NCBI RefSeq assembly: GCF_937616625.2
Contig: NC_065572.1
Span: 68,012,653 to 68,076,652, forward strand
Reading direction: 5' to 3'
Length of the DNA stretch: 64,000 nt
Source: Mercurialis annua
Lineage: Eukaryota; Streptophyta; Magnoliopsida; Malpighiales; Euphorbiaceae
The notes beneath the pieces were generated by a model. That model did no database searches, was not told where the DNA came from, and worked only from the letters and a program-made list of their open reading frames with translations. Made by a program: the position numbers and the translations under genes. How positions within the stretch are numbered: the stretch's first letter is position 1; each line of letters opens with the position of its first letter. Below are positions 46,053 through 56,844 of the stretch, one piece after another.

Positions 46053-47734
46053 TCAAGCTTGAGCAGCTTGTTCGGCAGATGTAGCATCTGAGCTACCATT
46101 TAATTTTTCGCGTTTTGTCTGGTAATCCTTTACAGCTGCCTTGATAGCATCCTCAGCAAGCATGCTGCAGTGTAGCTTCACTGGTGGGAGAGAAAGATGC
46201 TTTGCGATCTCCCTGAGAAATAACAAAATTTTCAGATTTATAACTAGTACGCAGCAGAATGCCAGAAACACATGACAAGTTCCAGAGAAATCAGTAGGTT
46301 AAATTATAAGTACATAATGGTTATTGGTGTGGCTTACACATTACATAAATGAATTTAAACTTCAAAATATTTCATTGAAACAAGCACCGGAAACGAGCAA
46401 CAAACTTTGCATGCAGATATACATCCTTAGACACTCCAAAATCCCAAATTGCTCAGTAGAACTGGTGAAAAATGAATCACAAAGCAAATAAATTATTTGT
46501 GTTCCACATAGTTCAACTTGTCTATAATTGTTCTTACAAATACAGTTATGGTATGATGGCAATCTTAAACATCTGGTTTGTCAGCAAGAACAGGACGTTG
46601 ATGCAGCTATAATGATTACTAGCTTTCAAAATAGTTGTAAGCATACCTTATATGTCCCAAAATGTAATCAATCTTGCAAACAAAGGTATGATCACATTTC
46701 ACAGTTCATCAAGACCTCATGTCATCCTAACCAACAACCAAAATTTAAGCGCCAAATAATTGGTATCACAAAAATCCATTAATTCAAACTTCAAACTGTT
46801 TATGCAAGAAGCTAGAAGGGTACAAAGTTTCGAATTCAAAAGAAACAAAACCCAGGCTTTGTACAACAGCAATATGGTTACAACAAATAGAAAAGACTAA
46901 TGCATTTACAAAGAGAGTAAGAACAGCCAAATAATGTCATTAATTTAAGCAGCCAAATATAATATCTCGTCTAATTGTACTGATTGGTTGGCTTATCTAA
47001 GCTATACCACTTTATTAACCATACAAGAATCCAAATAAGTTTCTTGCAACTTAAACCGGATTCGTCATCACCAAATGGAAAAATCAGATAAATATTTCAC
47101 TCCCAGCCATTTATTCAGATAAATATCTCATATTTCACTCCCAGGGAAAAAGCCCAAAAAAAAAAACCTTCTTCAAACGGATTACAGAAAAAGAAATCAG
47201 TTTTACGAAACTAAAATAAACAACAAACATATAAAGATTAAATACATAAGAAATAAAAACACTCACGTGTTTTTAATGGTAAGCACTTCCTCCATTTGTT
47301 TCCCTTTCACCCATTCAGTAGCTGCATAAACAAAAACCGAAAGATCAATTAATTGAAATAATAAAACCCTAAATAAATTGAATTAGTTATCAAGATAATA
47401 AGACCCTAAATAAATTGAATTAGCAATCAAAACAGTAAAACGCACCGACAGAAGACGACGCAATAGCAGAGCCACAACCGAAGGTCTTAAACCTAGCATC
47501 AACAATCTCACCGGTCTTCTCATCAACCCTAATCTGCAGCTTCATAACATCTCCACAAGCAGGTGCGCCGACAAGCCCTGTTCCCACCGCCGGATCGCTT
47601 TTATCGAACGACCCGACATTTCTAGGGTTATTGAAGTGGTCTATCACGTTCTCGTGGTAGAAACGTGGCAGGATCTGCGCTGGCCGCGCCGGTGATACCT
47701 GGCCTAATAATTTCTTTGACGCCAATCTCAACAT
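46053..47734 (-). CDS. ISU1: Mitochondrial iron-sulfur cluster scaffold, ISU/IscU family
   Basis: The scaffold on which [2Fe-2S] clusters are built in the mitochondrial matrix, working with a cysteine desulfurase (NFS1), frataxin and HSP70-type chaperones. Three coding exons: 47734-47446, 47321-47267, 46212-46053, totalling 504 nt and 167 residues, the normal plant length. The first 25 residues (MLRLASKKLLGQ...) form a basic mitochondrial presequence. Mature signatures: YHENVIDHFNNPRNVGSF, GAPACGDVMKLQI (first cluster Cys), FKTFGCGSAIASSSVATEW (second Cys) and LPPVKLHCSMLAEDAI (third Cys). All three conserved ligand cysteines are present. The tail (GSSDATSAEQAAQA) is longer than in bacteria, as in plant ISU1. 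Splice sites are GT...AG with consistent phases. Confidence 0.96.
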
Positions 47735-47768
47735 CGTTGTGTTGAATTTCGCGGTGGATAATCGAGTT

Positions 47769-47835
47769 AGGGTTTTGGATTGATTTGTTTATGGAAGGTC
47801 TCAGTTCTGTGCGGGTAAAGATATATTCGTGGGCC
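47769..47835 (-). promoter_or_regulatory. Site II and telo-box motifs upstream of ISU1
   Basis: AGGGTTT at 47769-47775 and TGGGCC at 47830-47835 lie 35-100 bp before the ATG; another TGGGCC is at 48008-48013. The same motif pair occurs at the bL12m promoter, suggesting shared control of mitochondrial biogenesis genes. Confidence 0.5.
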
Positions 47836-48019
47836 TTTTTAAGGGTTCCGGATTTGATGGCGGTTTCGTGGCGACACGTGGAGGGTTGAGATGGTTTACA
47901 GATTTTCGTGGAAGATATGGATAAAATTAAACAAAAATGCGTGAATTGACACGTGTATTGTCAAATTAATTCTCTTACCTGGTCTGGATTGAAAGGAAAA
48001 TAGATGATGGGCCTTTTCT

Positions 48020-48587
48020 AACCCAAATTTATGCGACTTGTATAACAGTTGGCTCGTTTAATAAAAAGCCCAATTTTATTGAGCTTGAGTCCATTAAATG
48101 AAACATGTATTTTTTTCAAAAAAAAAATAGATTTCTAAATAAATATCGAATTCGTTTGTTAATAATGATCAATCAAAACAACTTAAAATGGATAAATAAA
48201 TTCATCTATATTTTAAAAAATTATTTTTTATGAAAATAAGTTTATTATTTGACCTTTATCAATTTTAATGACGGGATAATAACATACAATTTATTAATTG
48301 CAAATCAGCGAACAAAATATTATATTCAATAACTATGTTGAGCGATGTAATATTTATTTTCATTTAACGAGCTTTCAAACGAATATGATATTACGTATAT
48401 CAACACCAAACTATTTTTAATTTATATAAAGAGAGTCGAACTCAAACTTATAAAGATGATTAATGGATTTTTATCATGAAAAACAAAATAAAAAATTACA
48501 ATTGATCAATATAACAATAAACAAACTATTAAATATAAATATTGCTTCTAATCAAATAATTTTATTTTTATTATTAAAATGTTGTGA
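48020..48587. other. AT-rich intergenic DNA
   Basis: I see no gene or clear repeat here. Confidence 0.5.
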
Positions 48588-48596
48588 TTTATTCTT

Positions 48597-48966
48597 GGGT
48601 TAATTCCTAAAAAAATCACGAACTTTACACGAAGTTTCATTTTAATCATGACCTTTAAAAGTTGTCATTTAAAGGCGTGAACTTTCATTTTGTTTCAAAT
48701 CTATCATTTCAGTGTATTTTTGTTGACTAAATTCTTCAATAAACTATTAATGAAAGACCCAAATTATAAATCGACATTAAATCTTATTATCTTTTAGTTA
48801 TAGTATATAGGATTAGAAATTTTTGGTTCGATAAAATACACCGGATTTTACTTTGGCGATAGATTTGAAATAAAATGAAAGTTCGTGCCTTTAAATGACA
48901 ACTTTTAAAGTTCATGATTAAAATGAAATTTCGTGTAAAGTTCGTGATTTTTTTTAGGAATTAACC
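48597..48966. mobile_element. Fold-back MITE with 9-bp duplication
   Basis: About 370 bp, ends GGGTTAATTCC and GGAATTAACC. The arms share ATCACGAACTTTACACGAA and a CCTTTAAATGACAACTTT-type word. Flanked by TTTATTCTT on both sides (48588-48596 and 48967-48975). Related in end sequence to 30337 and 50114. Confidence 0.83.
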
Positions 48967-48975
48967 TTTATTCTT

Positions 48976-49394
48976 TATTATGAAAACTTTTCAACCATAA
49001 TTAATATTTCAGAGAGTATAGACTATTCATCAATTTTTATAATGATTAAAAAAATTAAGATTGCTCACCGATTATAATAACAAAAATTGATCAATTTCTT
49101 TATTATTGATGATAGTCAAAAAGAACTAAAGAAGATGATTTTCTTTTTATCTCATAACTAGTTTTTTAATATTGTTAAAATCATTTAAATATTGCACTCA
49201 GTCTTTATTAATCGAAGTTGAAGATTTGGCTCTCTCTATATTATATTAAAAAATGTTGAATTAGAAAGAGCATAATGTACATGAAAAATTAATTCATGAA
49301 CCTAAAATGAAAATCACAACCATAAATAAGACACCACATTAAATGGAAAATTTTAAAATATTGGACTAATTTTTCATCTTTATCACATTTCTGA
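48976..49394. other. AT-rich intergenic DNA
   Basis: No gene or clear structure. Confidence 0.5.
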
Positions 49395-49927
49395 GAGCAT
49401 CCCCAATGAAATCTTTAAAATTGTCAAACTCTTTAAATTAAAGAGTTTGACAATAAATTAGGAGTCCAATGGACTCTCTATTCTTTATATTTAGAGTAGA
49501 GAGTGAAAATGACTCTCCACATGTAGAGAGTCATTTTCACTCTCTACTTTATTTTTCAAATAGTAAAATTTTAAATTTTAAAAAATAAGGTGGTTATTTT
49601 ATTTTTAAATATTTTATTTTTACTTTTAGTAAAAAAAACTGAATAAAAAATTAAATAAAAAAATTATTTTATTAATATTTAATATTTTATTAATATTTTT
49701 TATGAAAACAAAATAAAATAAAATTTAAAATTAGAGAGACAATTAATTTCATAATATTATTATTTAATACTTTTATTTTATTATTAATTATTAAAATTAT
49801 ATACAATAAAAAACTGATATTAAATAGTCCATTTGAGTAAAATTTTAAATATCACTCTTTATCTTTAAGATGCTCTTTATTTTACAAAAGATGCTCTTTA
49901 TTTTAAAGAATACTATTGGGAATGCTT
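49395..49927. mobile_element. Tourist-like MITE, larger relative of 31082
   Basis: Starts GAGCATCCCCAATG and ends ATTGGGAATGCTT, matching the ends of the element at 31082-31410 with a few changes. It contains an internal near-perfect palindrome (about 49496-49548, arms AGAGAGTGAAAATGACTCTC) and a second inverted pair at 49425-49450. Target duplications are not clear. Confidence 0.5.
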
Positions 49928-50113
49928 ATGTAATAATCTCCTCTTTAAATATGATTTCTTTTCATATTGGATCCTTCAACTTCACCTGGAACTAATTCTA
50001 ATATGTGGATGACTGATACAATTCTTTGATTTTTTTTTATTATTTCGTCCAATCTAACCGAGTCTAATTTGATTATTGAACCATAAAAAAGCGATTACAC
50101 ATGATAAATATAT

Positions 50114-50431
50114 GGGTTACTTACATATAAAATCACCACCTTTACACGAATTTTCAAAAATAACACGACCTTTAAAACGTGTCAATTCAGGGCATCACCT
50201 TTCATTTCTTTTCAAAAACAATAGAGGCACGTTTTTTGATAAAATTTTGCTGACTTGGACACCCGATGAGAGTGCCACGTATCACGCCATGTCAGTAAAA
50301 ATGCCACTAAAAATGTGCCCGTGTTATTTTTGAAAAGAAATGAAAGGTGGTGCCCTGAATTGCCACGTTTTAAAGGTCGTGTTATTTTTGCAATTTCGTA
50401 TAAAGGTGGTGATTTTATATATAATTAACCC
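50114..50431. mobile_element. Fold-back MITE with perfect 9-bp duplication
   Basis: A 318-bp inverted-repeat element with ends GGGTTACTTA and TAATTAACCC. The arms share AAAATCACCACCTTTACACG and GGTGGTGCCCTGAATTG-type words. Flanked by TAAATATAT (50105-50113 and 50432-50440). An open frame through it is not a gene. Confidence 0.88.
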
Positions 50432-50440
50432 TAAATATAT

Positions 50441-52003
50441 TAATGAACCTAAAAGTAGAACCACGGACGTGAATTATATGTTACATTAAAATCAAAATAC
50501 CAAATTAACACATGGAAAATAACTAGTTAGCTTAGGTCATATGGGATGAAAGTAAGCATATACCTTTAGTAGCTTTTTCAGAAAAGAAAGCAAGAATCTA
50601 GGCATGAGTAGTATTTTTGTAAGAAAGACAAGTGAAATGATATAGGATTTTGGATTCAAAATGAGCTCATTTCATGCAAAGTCCACTGCCCCATCACTTC
50701 ATCCTTCTCAATAATGACACCTTACTACATCATTTCTAACCACTTTCATGTCTTTCGGCATCCTCTCTCTATCGCTTTGCTTACTCCACAGTTTTTGTGC
50801 GGACATCTCGCCGCGGTAGGCTGGCCGCCTATTTTTATCTTCAATTCCGCTTCTCGTTAATTATAAGACAGTAACGATAGTTAATTTTATATTTTTAAGA
50901 TATTAATAACATTATTATTAATAAATTATAAAATTATTACCAAAACTATATTTAAAAATAAAATGCATATAAAAATGTGAAGAAAGTAATTCTAATCAAT
51001 TTGAATAATCAAATAAAATACTAGTAATGTTAAATTCTCAGTATCTGCGGATTTAAAAACCTAAATGTTGAAATTTTGGCAATCAAGAAAAAGAAACTAA
51101 GCCCCACAAATATATCATATATGTAAAAACACGTATTTATTTTAAGGAAATTATCCTCTATAACTCATTTTTTGAAACTTTTGCAAAAATAACTCTTTTA
51201 CATCTAATCTACTAATGAATTATCAATAATCAACTAAAGTGTAAAAAAGAATTCATAGAAAATTTAAAAAGTGAGATATTTTTGAAAAAAATTAATTAGG
51301 CGACTGAAGGGATAATTATTGAAGTTTTTTTATACAAGAAAACAAATTAGAGTCAAACCATTGCTATAATAATCATAAATAATGCTAAGAAGATATAACT
51401 AAAAATTCAAGAATATATGTTTGTTTTGTCTAAAACTAATGAATTCAGGAATCATTGTTTGTCACCAGCGTCTAATCAAACATGATACATTGTATCGTTC
51501 ACGAATATTTGTTTGTTTTGTCTAAAATTAATAAATTTATTTCAGTATCATTATCTTCTGCACTAAATTCTCATGATTTAATATTACATGGCCAACGTTC
51601 AAACATAGCATGGCTTATAACAACAAAAAATTATCAATATTTTATGAAATAATTAATTAAGCCAAAAATTTAAACTATTAAATAATATTAAAATTGATAC
51701 TTTATTACTTTTAACACACTTTTATATATAAATATTCATTAAAATTCATGTGTGACTGTAAGTAGCCATAGCCATACTTTATCTTATACTCAAATATTAA
51801 ATTAATTAAATAAATAAATTAAAATTAAACTTAAACTTTTTGAGATTTTAATATCATATCAACAAATTAATACACTAATAAATTAAACGATAATGGCCCT
51901 CTTGCATACTATAAGCTTTTCCATATTTCAACTTGCGGGCTTTATTTATATTTCAGTTTCCACTTTGGGATATACATTTTATGCTAATGAATTCCTTTAC
52001 ATA
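50441..52003. other. AT-rich intergenic DNA
   Basis: No gene found. A slightly GC-richer patch at about 50750-50870 has no recognisable product. The rest is AT-rich. Confidence 0.45.
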
Positions 52004-52008
52004 TAAAC

Positions 52009-52526
52009 TGTTGGGTTTTGTAGGTTCATAACGCAGCGGAATTTCAAAAATTTATCTAAAAACCCAAATCAAGATCCATGTAATTCGAATTAACAGAATA
52101 AGTACTTACTTGTATGTCGAATTCAACAGCAATGTATGAAGGAAGGAGGTGGTTCACTTTGATGATACCTGGCCTCGGATCAGAAACGCCTCCAAAAGAA
52201 CGCGTCCTCTACGAGTATCCACACGAACAGACCTTAGCCAAAACTAGTGTTTGTGTGCTAGCACTATTGCTTCACAAGCAATTTCGAATTTTAGTGATTT
52301 AGTGAATAATGAATTTCGTGATTCTCAAACCAATTGCTTAATGTGTATTTATAGTGATAAACAACACTAGGGTTTGAGACAAATTGGAATTTCAATCTCA
52401 TTGCAATTCTACAAGTTTATGTTTATCAAAAACTCCTTTTTGATAATCATCCATATATATTCATTACTATATTTATTATCTTCCAAAAATAATAAATTAA
52501 GAAAAACACTTATCCTTAAATTTCAA

Positions 52527-52589
<63 letters not shown>

Positions 52590-53504
52590 CACTTAATCAC
52601 ATTGGGCTTGTACAACCCATAACTGTTTTGGGCCTGTTCTTAGTGTGCGACCCTGTAGGTTCATATAACGTTGGCAGTAAGCTCGAAATCTCTATTTCAG
52701 CCCACAAGTCATAAGTGGCCTCTAGCGAGACATTATGACTACCCAAATTATACGAATATCGATAATCCGATTTAACCATTTACAATAATATTTTAATCCC
52801 TTTATCACTCGATATCCAGATTGAATATAAGGCATAGTCCTGTCATCCTTATAATATTCAATCATTAGTTTCTTGACTCTAAGTAGACTGAAAATGATAA
52901 CTCCTTATCAATTAGCATGGCCATGCATTTCCTTCAGTCTATCTTCTTCAAGGGGCACATAGATATCTTACTCAAATAAATGAGGGACAAATTCCTTCTC
53001 AGTCACTCACATTTCTCACATAGTTACTTTCATATCCAATAACAATCTATTCCATTATCCTGTTAAAGATAATGTAAGACTGTATCAAAATATGAAATAG
53101 CTATGTAGAAATCCATGATGATTTCAAGGTCAAAGGATTATACTAATAGAACTGTAACAGTGATCTATGTAGTATTCTCACAGTGGGTCATCCAGTGCCT
53201 TATTTCTCAAATAGCACCTATGATTTGACTTAATATCTCATATACATGATTAGTAAAACATAATCATCAGTCAACATCATACTAGTCTCAATGTTATATT
53301 AAAACTAGGCATATATGGTATATAATTCTTTTATTAAACTTAAGGGTTCTACTATCAAGTCACATACTTGATGACCTTAGAAAGAATTAACCATTCAAGT
53401 CTTTAATCATTAATATAAAATGATAAAACTGCCAATTAATAAATAACAAAATGATAAAATCAAAACATGGTCAAACATGATTGACCTAATGCATATCACT
53501 AACA
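52009..53504 (-). mobile_element. Solo LTR, probably copia type
   Basis: 1496 bp from TGTTGGGTTT to CACTAACA, flanked by a perfect 5-bp duplication TAAAC (52004-52008 and 53505-53509), with no internal retrotransposon sequence. It is the footprint of LTR-LTR recombination. On the minus strand it ends CCGCTGCGTTATG...AACCCAACA, like the 3' end of plant copia LTRs, so I infer minus orientation. A (TA)n tract lies at about 52530-52587. It differs in sequence from the LTRs at 7048 and 12313. Confidence 0.75.
52530..52587. repeat. (TA)n microsatellite inside the solo LTR
   Basis: About 28 TA units. Confidence 0.95.
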
Positions 53505-53727
53505 TAAACACACATATATATTATACATAAAACGACAACGTAGGAGATAGAAAGAATATTGTTTTCAATAATATTTTTTTTGAATGAAAAATTTAAAAAA
53601 TGTTGAGAAAAGGCAAATCTACACTCGCAAGTAATGGGGGTTTTTGACGGATCTGTGCCTACGGGCTTTTAAAAATTACATTTTGGTGCCTGTATGGGAA
53701 TTAATCCCAAATTTGTGCCTGAGCCCA

Positions 53728-53911
53728 CATCATCCGCGATTTAATATTGCGGATGACATTGCCATCCGCGATATTAAATCGCGGATGATGTTAACAGCAC
53801 TAATTGGGGTAATTAACCCCAATTAATGCCATCCGCGATTTAATATCGCGGATGGCATCTCTCCCCAATCATTGGGGAGACAGTAATCTGTCTCCCCAAT
53901 GATTGGGGAGA
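53728..53911. repeat. Left hairpin train of the MULE-like element
   Basis: Six consecutive palindromes: 53732-53754 and 53764-53786 (arms ATCCGCGAT-type); 53801-53825 (arms TAATTGGGGT, loop AATTA); 53826-53858 (14-bp arms ATGCCATCCGCGAT, loop TTAAT); 53860-53880 (arms TCTCCCCAAT, one-base loop); and 53891-53911 (same arm, loop G). The last four are perfect in their arms. Confidence 0.9.
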
Positions 53912-54225
53912 GACAGTAATTGGGTTACCCCATCATTTTCTTTAAATTTTTTTTATAAAATAAATTCCGTATTTTAATTTATGAAATAAATTCCGTAATT
54001 TAATAAAATTCTAATAAAACATAAAAACTGTTTTTTAGTTAGCATTATATATTATTTTGTATATTTTTACTAGTTTATACAAAAATTATAAATTGCACAA
54101 ATAATATAATTACAAAGTCGATAAAATAAAGTAAAAATTATAAATTGCACAAATAATATAATTACAAAGTCGATAAAATAAAATAGGATTACAAAGTTGA
54201 TAGTGTTTTACTAAAAACAACAAAA

Positions 54226-55277
54226 TCATAAATAATCTCGATATCTAGTGTTCTTCTCCAGTTGAGTCCTCATATCGTACCCCATATCTTGCCTGCGGCG
54301 CAGACTGCTCTCAGTAAGATCGCGATACTGTCTATCACCCGGTCTGTCACCTGGCGCGCCCTCGCTCTCGTGATCATCGTCTAGGGATAGCTCCTGATCA
54401 TCTGCAGCCGGTGCAGTAGTCGGTGCCTCCTGTGACTGCGGAAGGAGGCTGAAGGACGGACCCGAAAACTGAATACTACCGGACTGTAACGCCTCGAAAG
54501 AGCCCCCCTCCCCGAGACCTGGACTGTTCAACCAAGCCTCTGATATCGAAAAAAACATCTGCGACGGATTCGCGACCGGGGTGGAAGGGGAGGGACGCGA
54601 ATGTGACGCTGACGGTTGATCGAGCCAAGAAAACACGGGCCGGTAACCCTGATCAGAGGGGGTAGAAGGTTGACCATGCTGGGGTGCCTGAAATGGGGGT
54701 GGTGTAGCCTGTCGATACTGAGCCGGCTCTGTCAGAGGAGTGGTATACGGCATCTGTTCAGAGGAGTAAAAGAACGGCCCGGATGACGGTGGTACCGGAA
54801 ACGATGAGGTCGGAGGGACCTGTAATAAAGAATAAAATTAAAAATATAAGAATCAACATTTATTAACTTGTATTTTAAAATAAAGTGAAACTATTATGCA
54901 AAAAAACATAATAAAGTACGCAATACCTGCGAGTGCTGCTGAAACTGTGAACCGTCACCCTGAAACTGAGTAGGCCCGCAATAGTTCTGTCGCGTCTGCG
55001 AACTCTCTCCTGCATCGTAATGATAGTACACAGGGGGCGGTATAGGCTGATCTGGCCGCTGGCGAGGCTGGCGTGGTGTAGGCCGTTGTCTACGACGACC
55101 GTGAATGGAATCCAAGTCAACCGTCAAAGGAGGGAGAGGAGGCAGTACAAATGCCGGGACTGCTGGCTCAGGCGGTGGAAGAGTGACATCCCGACGATCC
55201 TCCATGTACGCCATTTGTGAACTGCGTGCAGCGGACCCAATTATGGAGTCACGGCTAGATCTCCGGACGTGGACCAT
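54226..55277 (-). CDS. Proline/glutamine-rich protein of the MULE-like element
   Basis: Two exons, 55277-54927 and 54819-54226, joined through a clean intron (CGCAG|GTATTG ... TTACAG|GTCCC), give 314 residues in phase. The product is rich in Pro, Arg, Gln and Ser (for example LPPLPPLTVD and RRRQRPTPRQPRQRPDQP), with an acidic stretch (ADDQELSLDDDHESEG) and a charged tail (LRRRQDMGYDMRTQLEKNTRYRDYL). I do not recognise a catalytic domain. Its composition resembles the C-terminal tails of proteins in plant-mobile-domain transposons, but that is an impression. An upstream exon may exist: the frame is open back to a TATAG acceptor-like site at about 55292 (RDLAEM precedes the ATG). Confidence 0.5.
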
Positions 55278-55292
55278 CTCCGCCAGATCACG

Positions 55293-55943
55293 CTATACAA
55301 GGGAAAACAGTAATCGGTAAATATATAGAAAGTAGAAAATGTAATTGTAAATTTGTAAAAAAAAAAAGTTCTCATCAGATTCTGGTGCCACATCAAAATC
55401 ATCCAAATTGACATGGTTAAAATCTTCTGGGAGTTGCGATTGGTACAATGTGTCTTCTCCAGAATCATGATCATTGCAATCCTCTTGCTCTTCTGCCTCT
55501 TCCTCGCAACCAAAAAAATCCTCTTCATCATCTTCATCTTCATCACTCCCTATCTCCGACCCACTCGATTCACTCAGAACCAACTGACCCACAGATACAT
55601 CGTGACAAACGACAGTACGATACTCGACGTAAAATTCTAAAGTATCAAGCCCTCGGTACCGCATCGTCTCTCTCAAAATTCCAAAAATATGCTCGTTGTT
55701 TTCTACTGAGTACAACGAGTAGGAGACAATACGACCACTTTCAATTTTTGGAAGCCGAAAGTAGATTTTTGTAATCTCCACTTCCGAGTCAGTAGCGACT
55801 GCCCTTATACAAATATTTCTCAATTCTTCAAAATTCATCCTATCAATAATTGGCATATCCACCCGACGGCCGCCCTGGTATTCTACTCCAGCCGGAGAGC
55901 TTACCATACGACCATTGCACCATATCACAAACGATAGGTTCAT
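55293..55943 (-). CDS. MuDR N-terminal-like protein fragment of the MULE-like element
   Basis: From the first ATG the frame runs 216 codons. MNLSFVIWCNGRMVSSPAGVEYQGGRRVDM and FEELRNICIRAV resemble the N-terminal domain of plant MuDR-type transposases. YRGLDTLEFYVEYRTV follows, then a strongly acidic stretch (GSEIGSDEDEDDEEDF). After VAPESDENF it enters a T-run and ends in low-complexity residues that are probably intron. I find no convincing donor there, so its joining to the exons at 55277-54226 is unproven. The catalytic core expected next in a transposase is missing. Confidence 0.5.
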   Translation of the reverse strand: MNLSFVIWCNGRMVSSPAGVEYQGGRRVDMPIIDRMNFEELRNICIRAVATDSEVEITKIYFRLPKIESGRIVSYSLYSVENNEHIFGILRETMRYRGLDTLEFYVEYRTVVCHDVSVGQLVLSESSGSEIGSDEDEDDEEDFFGCEEEAEEQEDCNDHDSGEDTLYQSQLPEDFNHVNLDDFDVAPESDENFFFLQIYNYIFYFLYIYRLLFSLV

Positions 55944-56505
55944 AATCGTTATTGCTACAAATTTTATCAAAATAAATATACATCCAACTTATTTTAGTAT
56001 TTTTTCAAATTCATTAAATAAAGTCTATTTTTTTAGCAATATTTTTTTTTCATTTTTCATAGTGTAAACTATTTGTTGTCATTTTTCACAATTATTACTA
56101 TTTTTTTAAAAAATTAATATTTCACTAAATTAATATTTCTCAATAAACTATAATAACACCTACATTTTTGCTAACAATGACTAATTGAAAAATATAACAT
56201 ATTATACTAAAACCTCGTATTTTTTTAACGTACAATTACTTAATAAATAGTAATTAAAAACCTAACATTTAAGTTATATTAATCTATTTTTTTCTAATTT
56301 AATATAACAATAAAAAATGAAAAGTAAATTTACCTCTTGTAGTCCTCCTCCAATAGTGCCAAAATAATAAAACTCTTCAAAAATAAATTTCTAATCGAAC
56401 CGCCATAAAAATAAAATCCGCTCTAAACCGCCGATTGAGACATTATAATTGAGAGAAATTTGTTTCGGTGTGAGAAAAATGAGGGCTGTGAGCCCCCATT
56501 TTATA

Positions 56506-56747
56506 GAATGCAATCCGCGATTTAATATCGCGGATTGCATTCAATTGTTGACCGTTGGAAGCTGTGCTTCCAACGGTCAACAGATTCCCTGCCAATGGCA
56601 GGGAATCTGTAAATGCCATCCGCGAAATTAATTCGCGGATGGCATTTAAGTTAGGTTAATCCACAGATTAACCTAACTTAATATCATCCGCGATTTAATA
56701 TCGCGGATGGCCACGTCATCCGCAATATTAAATCGCGGATGACGTGG
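56506..56747. repeat. Right hairpin train of the MULE-like element (seven in a row)
   Basis: Seven back-to-back hairpins: 56506-56542 (16-bp arms, loop TTAAT); 56546-56582 (17-bp arms, loop TGT); 56580-56610 (14-bp arms, loop AAT); 56611-56647 (16-bp arms AAATGCCATCCGCGAA, loop ATTAA); 56646-56681 (16-bp arms TTAAGTTAGGTTAATC, loop CACA); 56685-56709 (arms CATCCGCGAT, loop TTAAT); and 56711-56747 (13-bp arms CCACGTCATCCGC). Arms are perfectly complementary and gaps between hairpins are 0-3 bases. Confidence 0.93.
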
Positions 56748-56844
56748 ACCCAGGCACAAATGTGGAATTAATTTCCACACAGGCACTAAAATGGAATTTT
56801 TAAAAGCCCGTAGGCACAGATCCGTCAAAAACCCCAAGTAATGG

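Larger units (their letters stand above)
53638..56834 (-). mobile_element. MULE-like transposon with hairpin-train termini
   Basis: A 3197-bp element with roughly 120-bp terminal inverted repeats (53638-53757 and 56718-56834) beginning GGGTTTTTGACGGATCTGTG, about 90% alike by eye. It is flanked by a perfect 10-bp duplication CAAGTAATGG (53628-53637 and 56835-56844). Long inverted repeats and a 9-11 bp duplication identify a Mutator-like element. Inside both ends is a train of hairpins (see separate entries). The interior carries two minus-strand coding blocks but no recognisable MULE catalytic core or zinc finger. It is thus a non-autonomous derivative, or an element whose transposase is of a type I do not recognise. 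Confidence 0.88.

Noticed and set aside
50076..50333. 85-codon frame
   Set aside because: It lies across the fold-back MITE at 50114-50431 and its inverted repeats explain the open reading.
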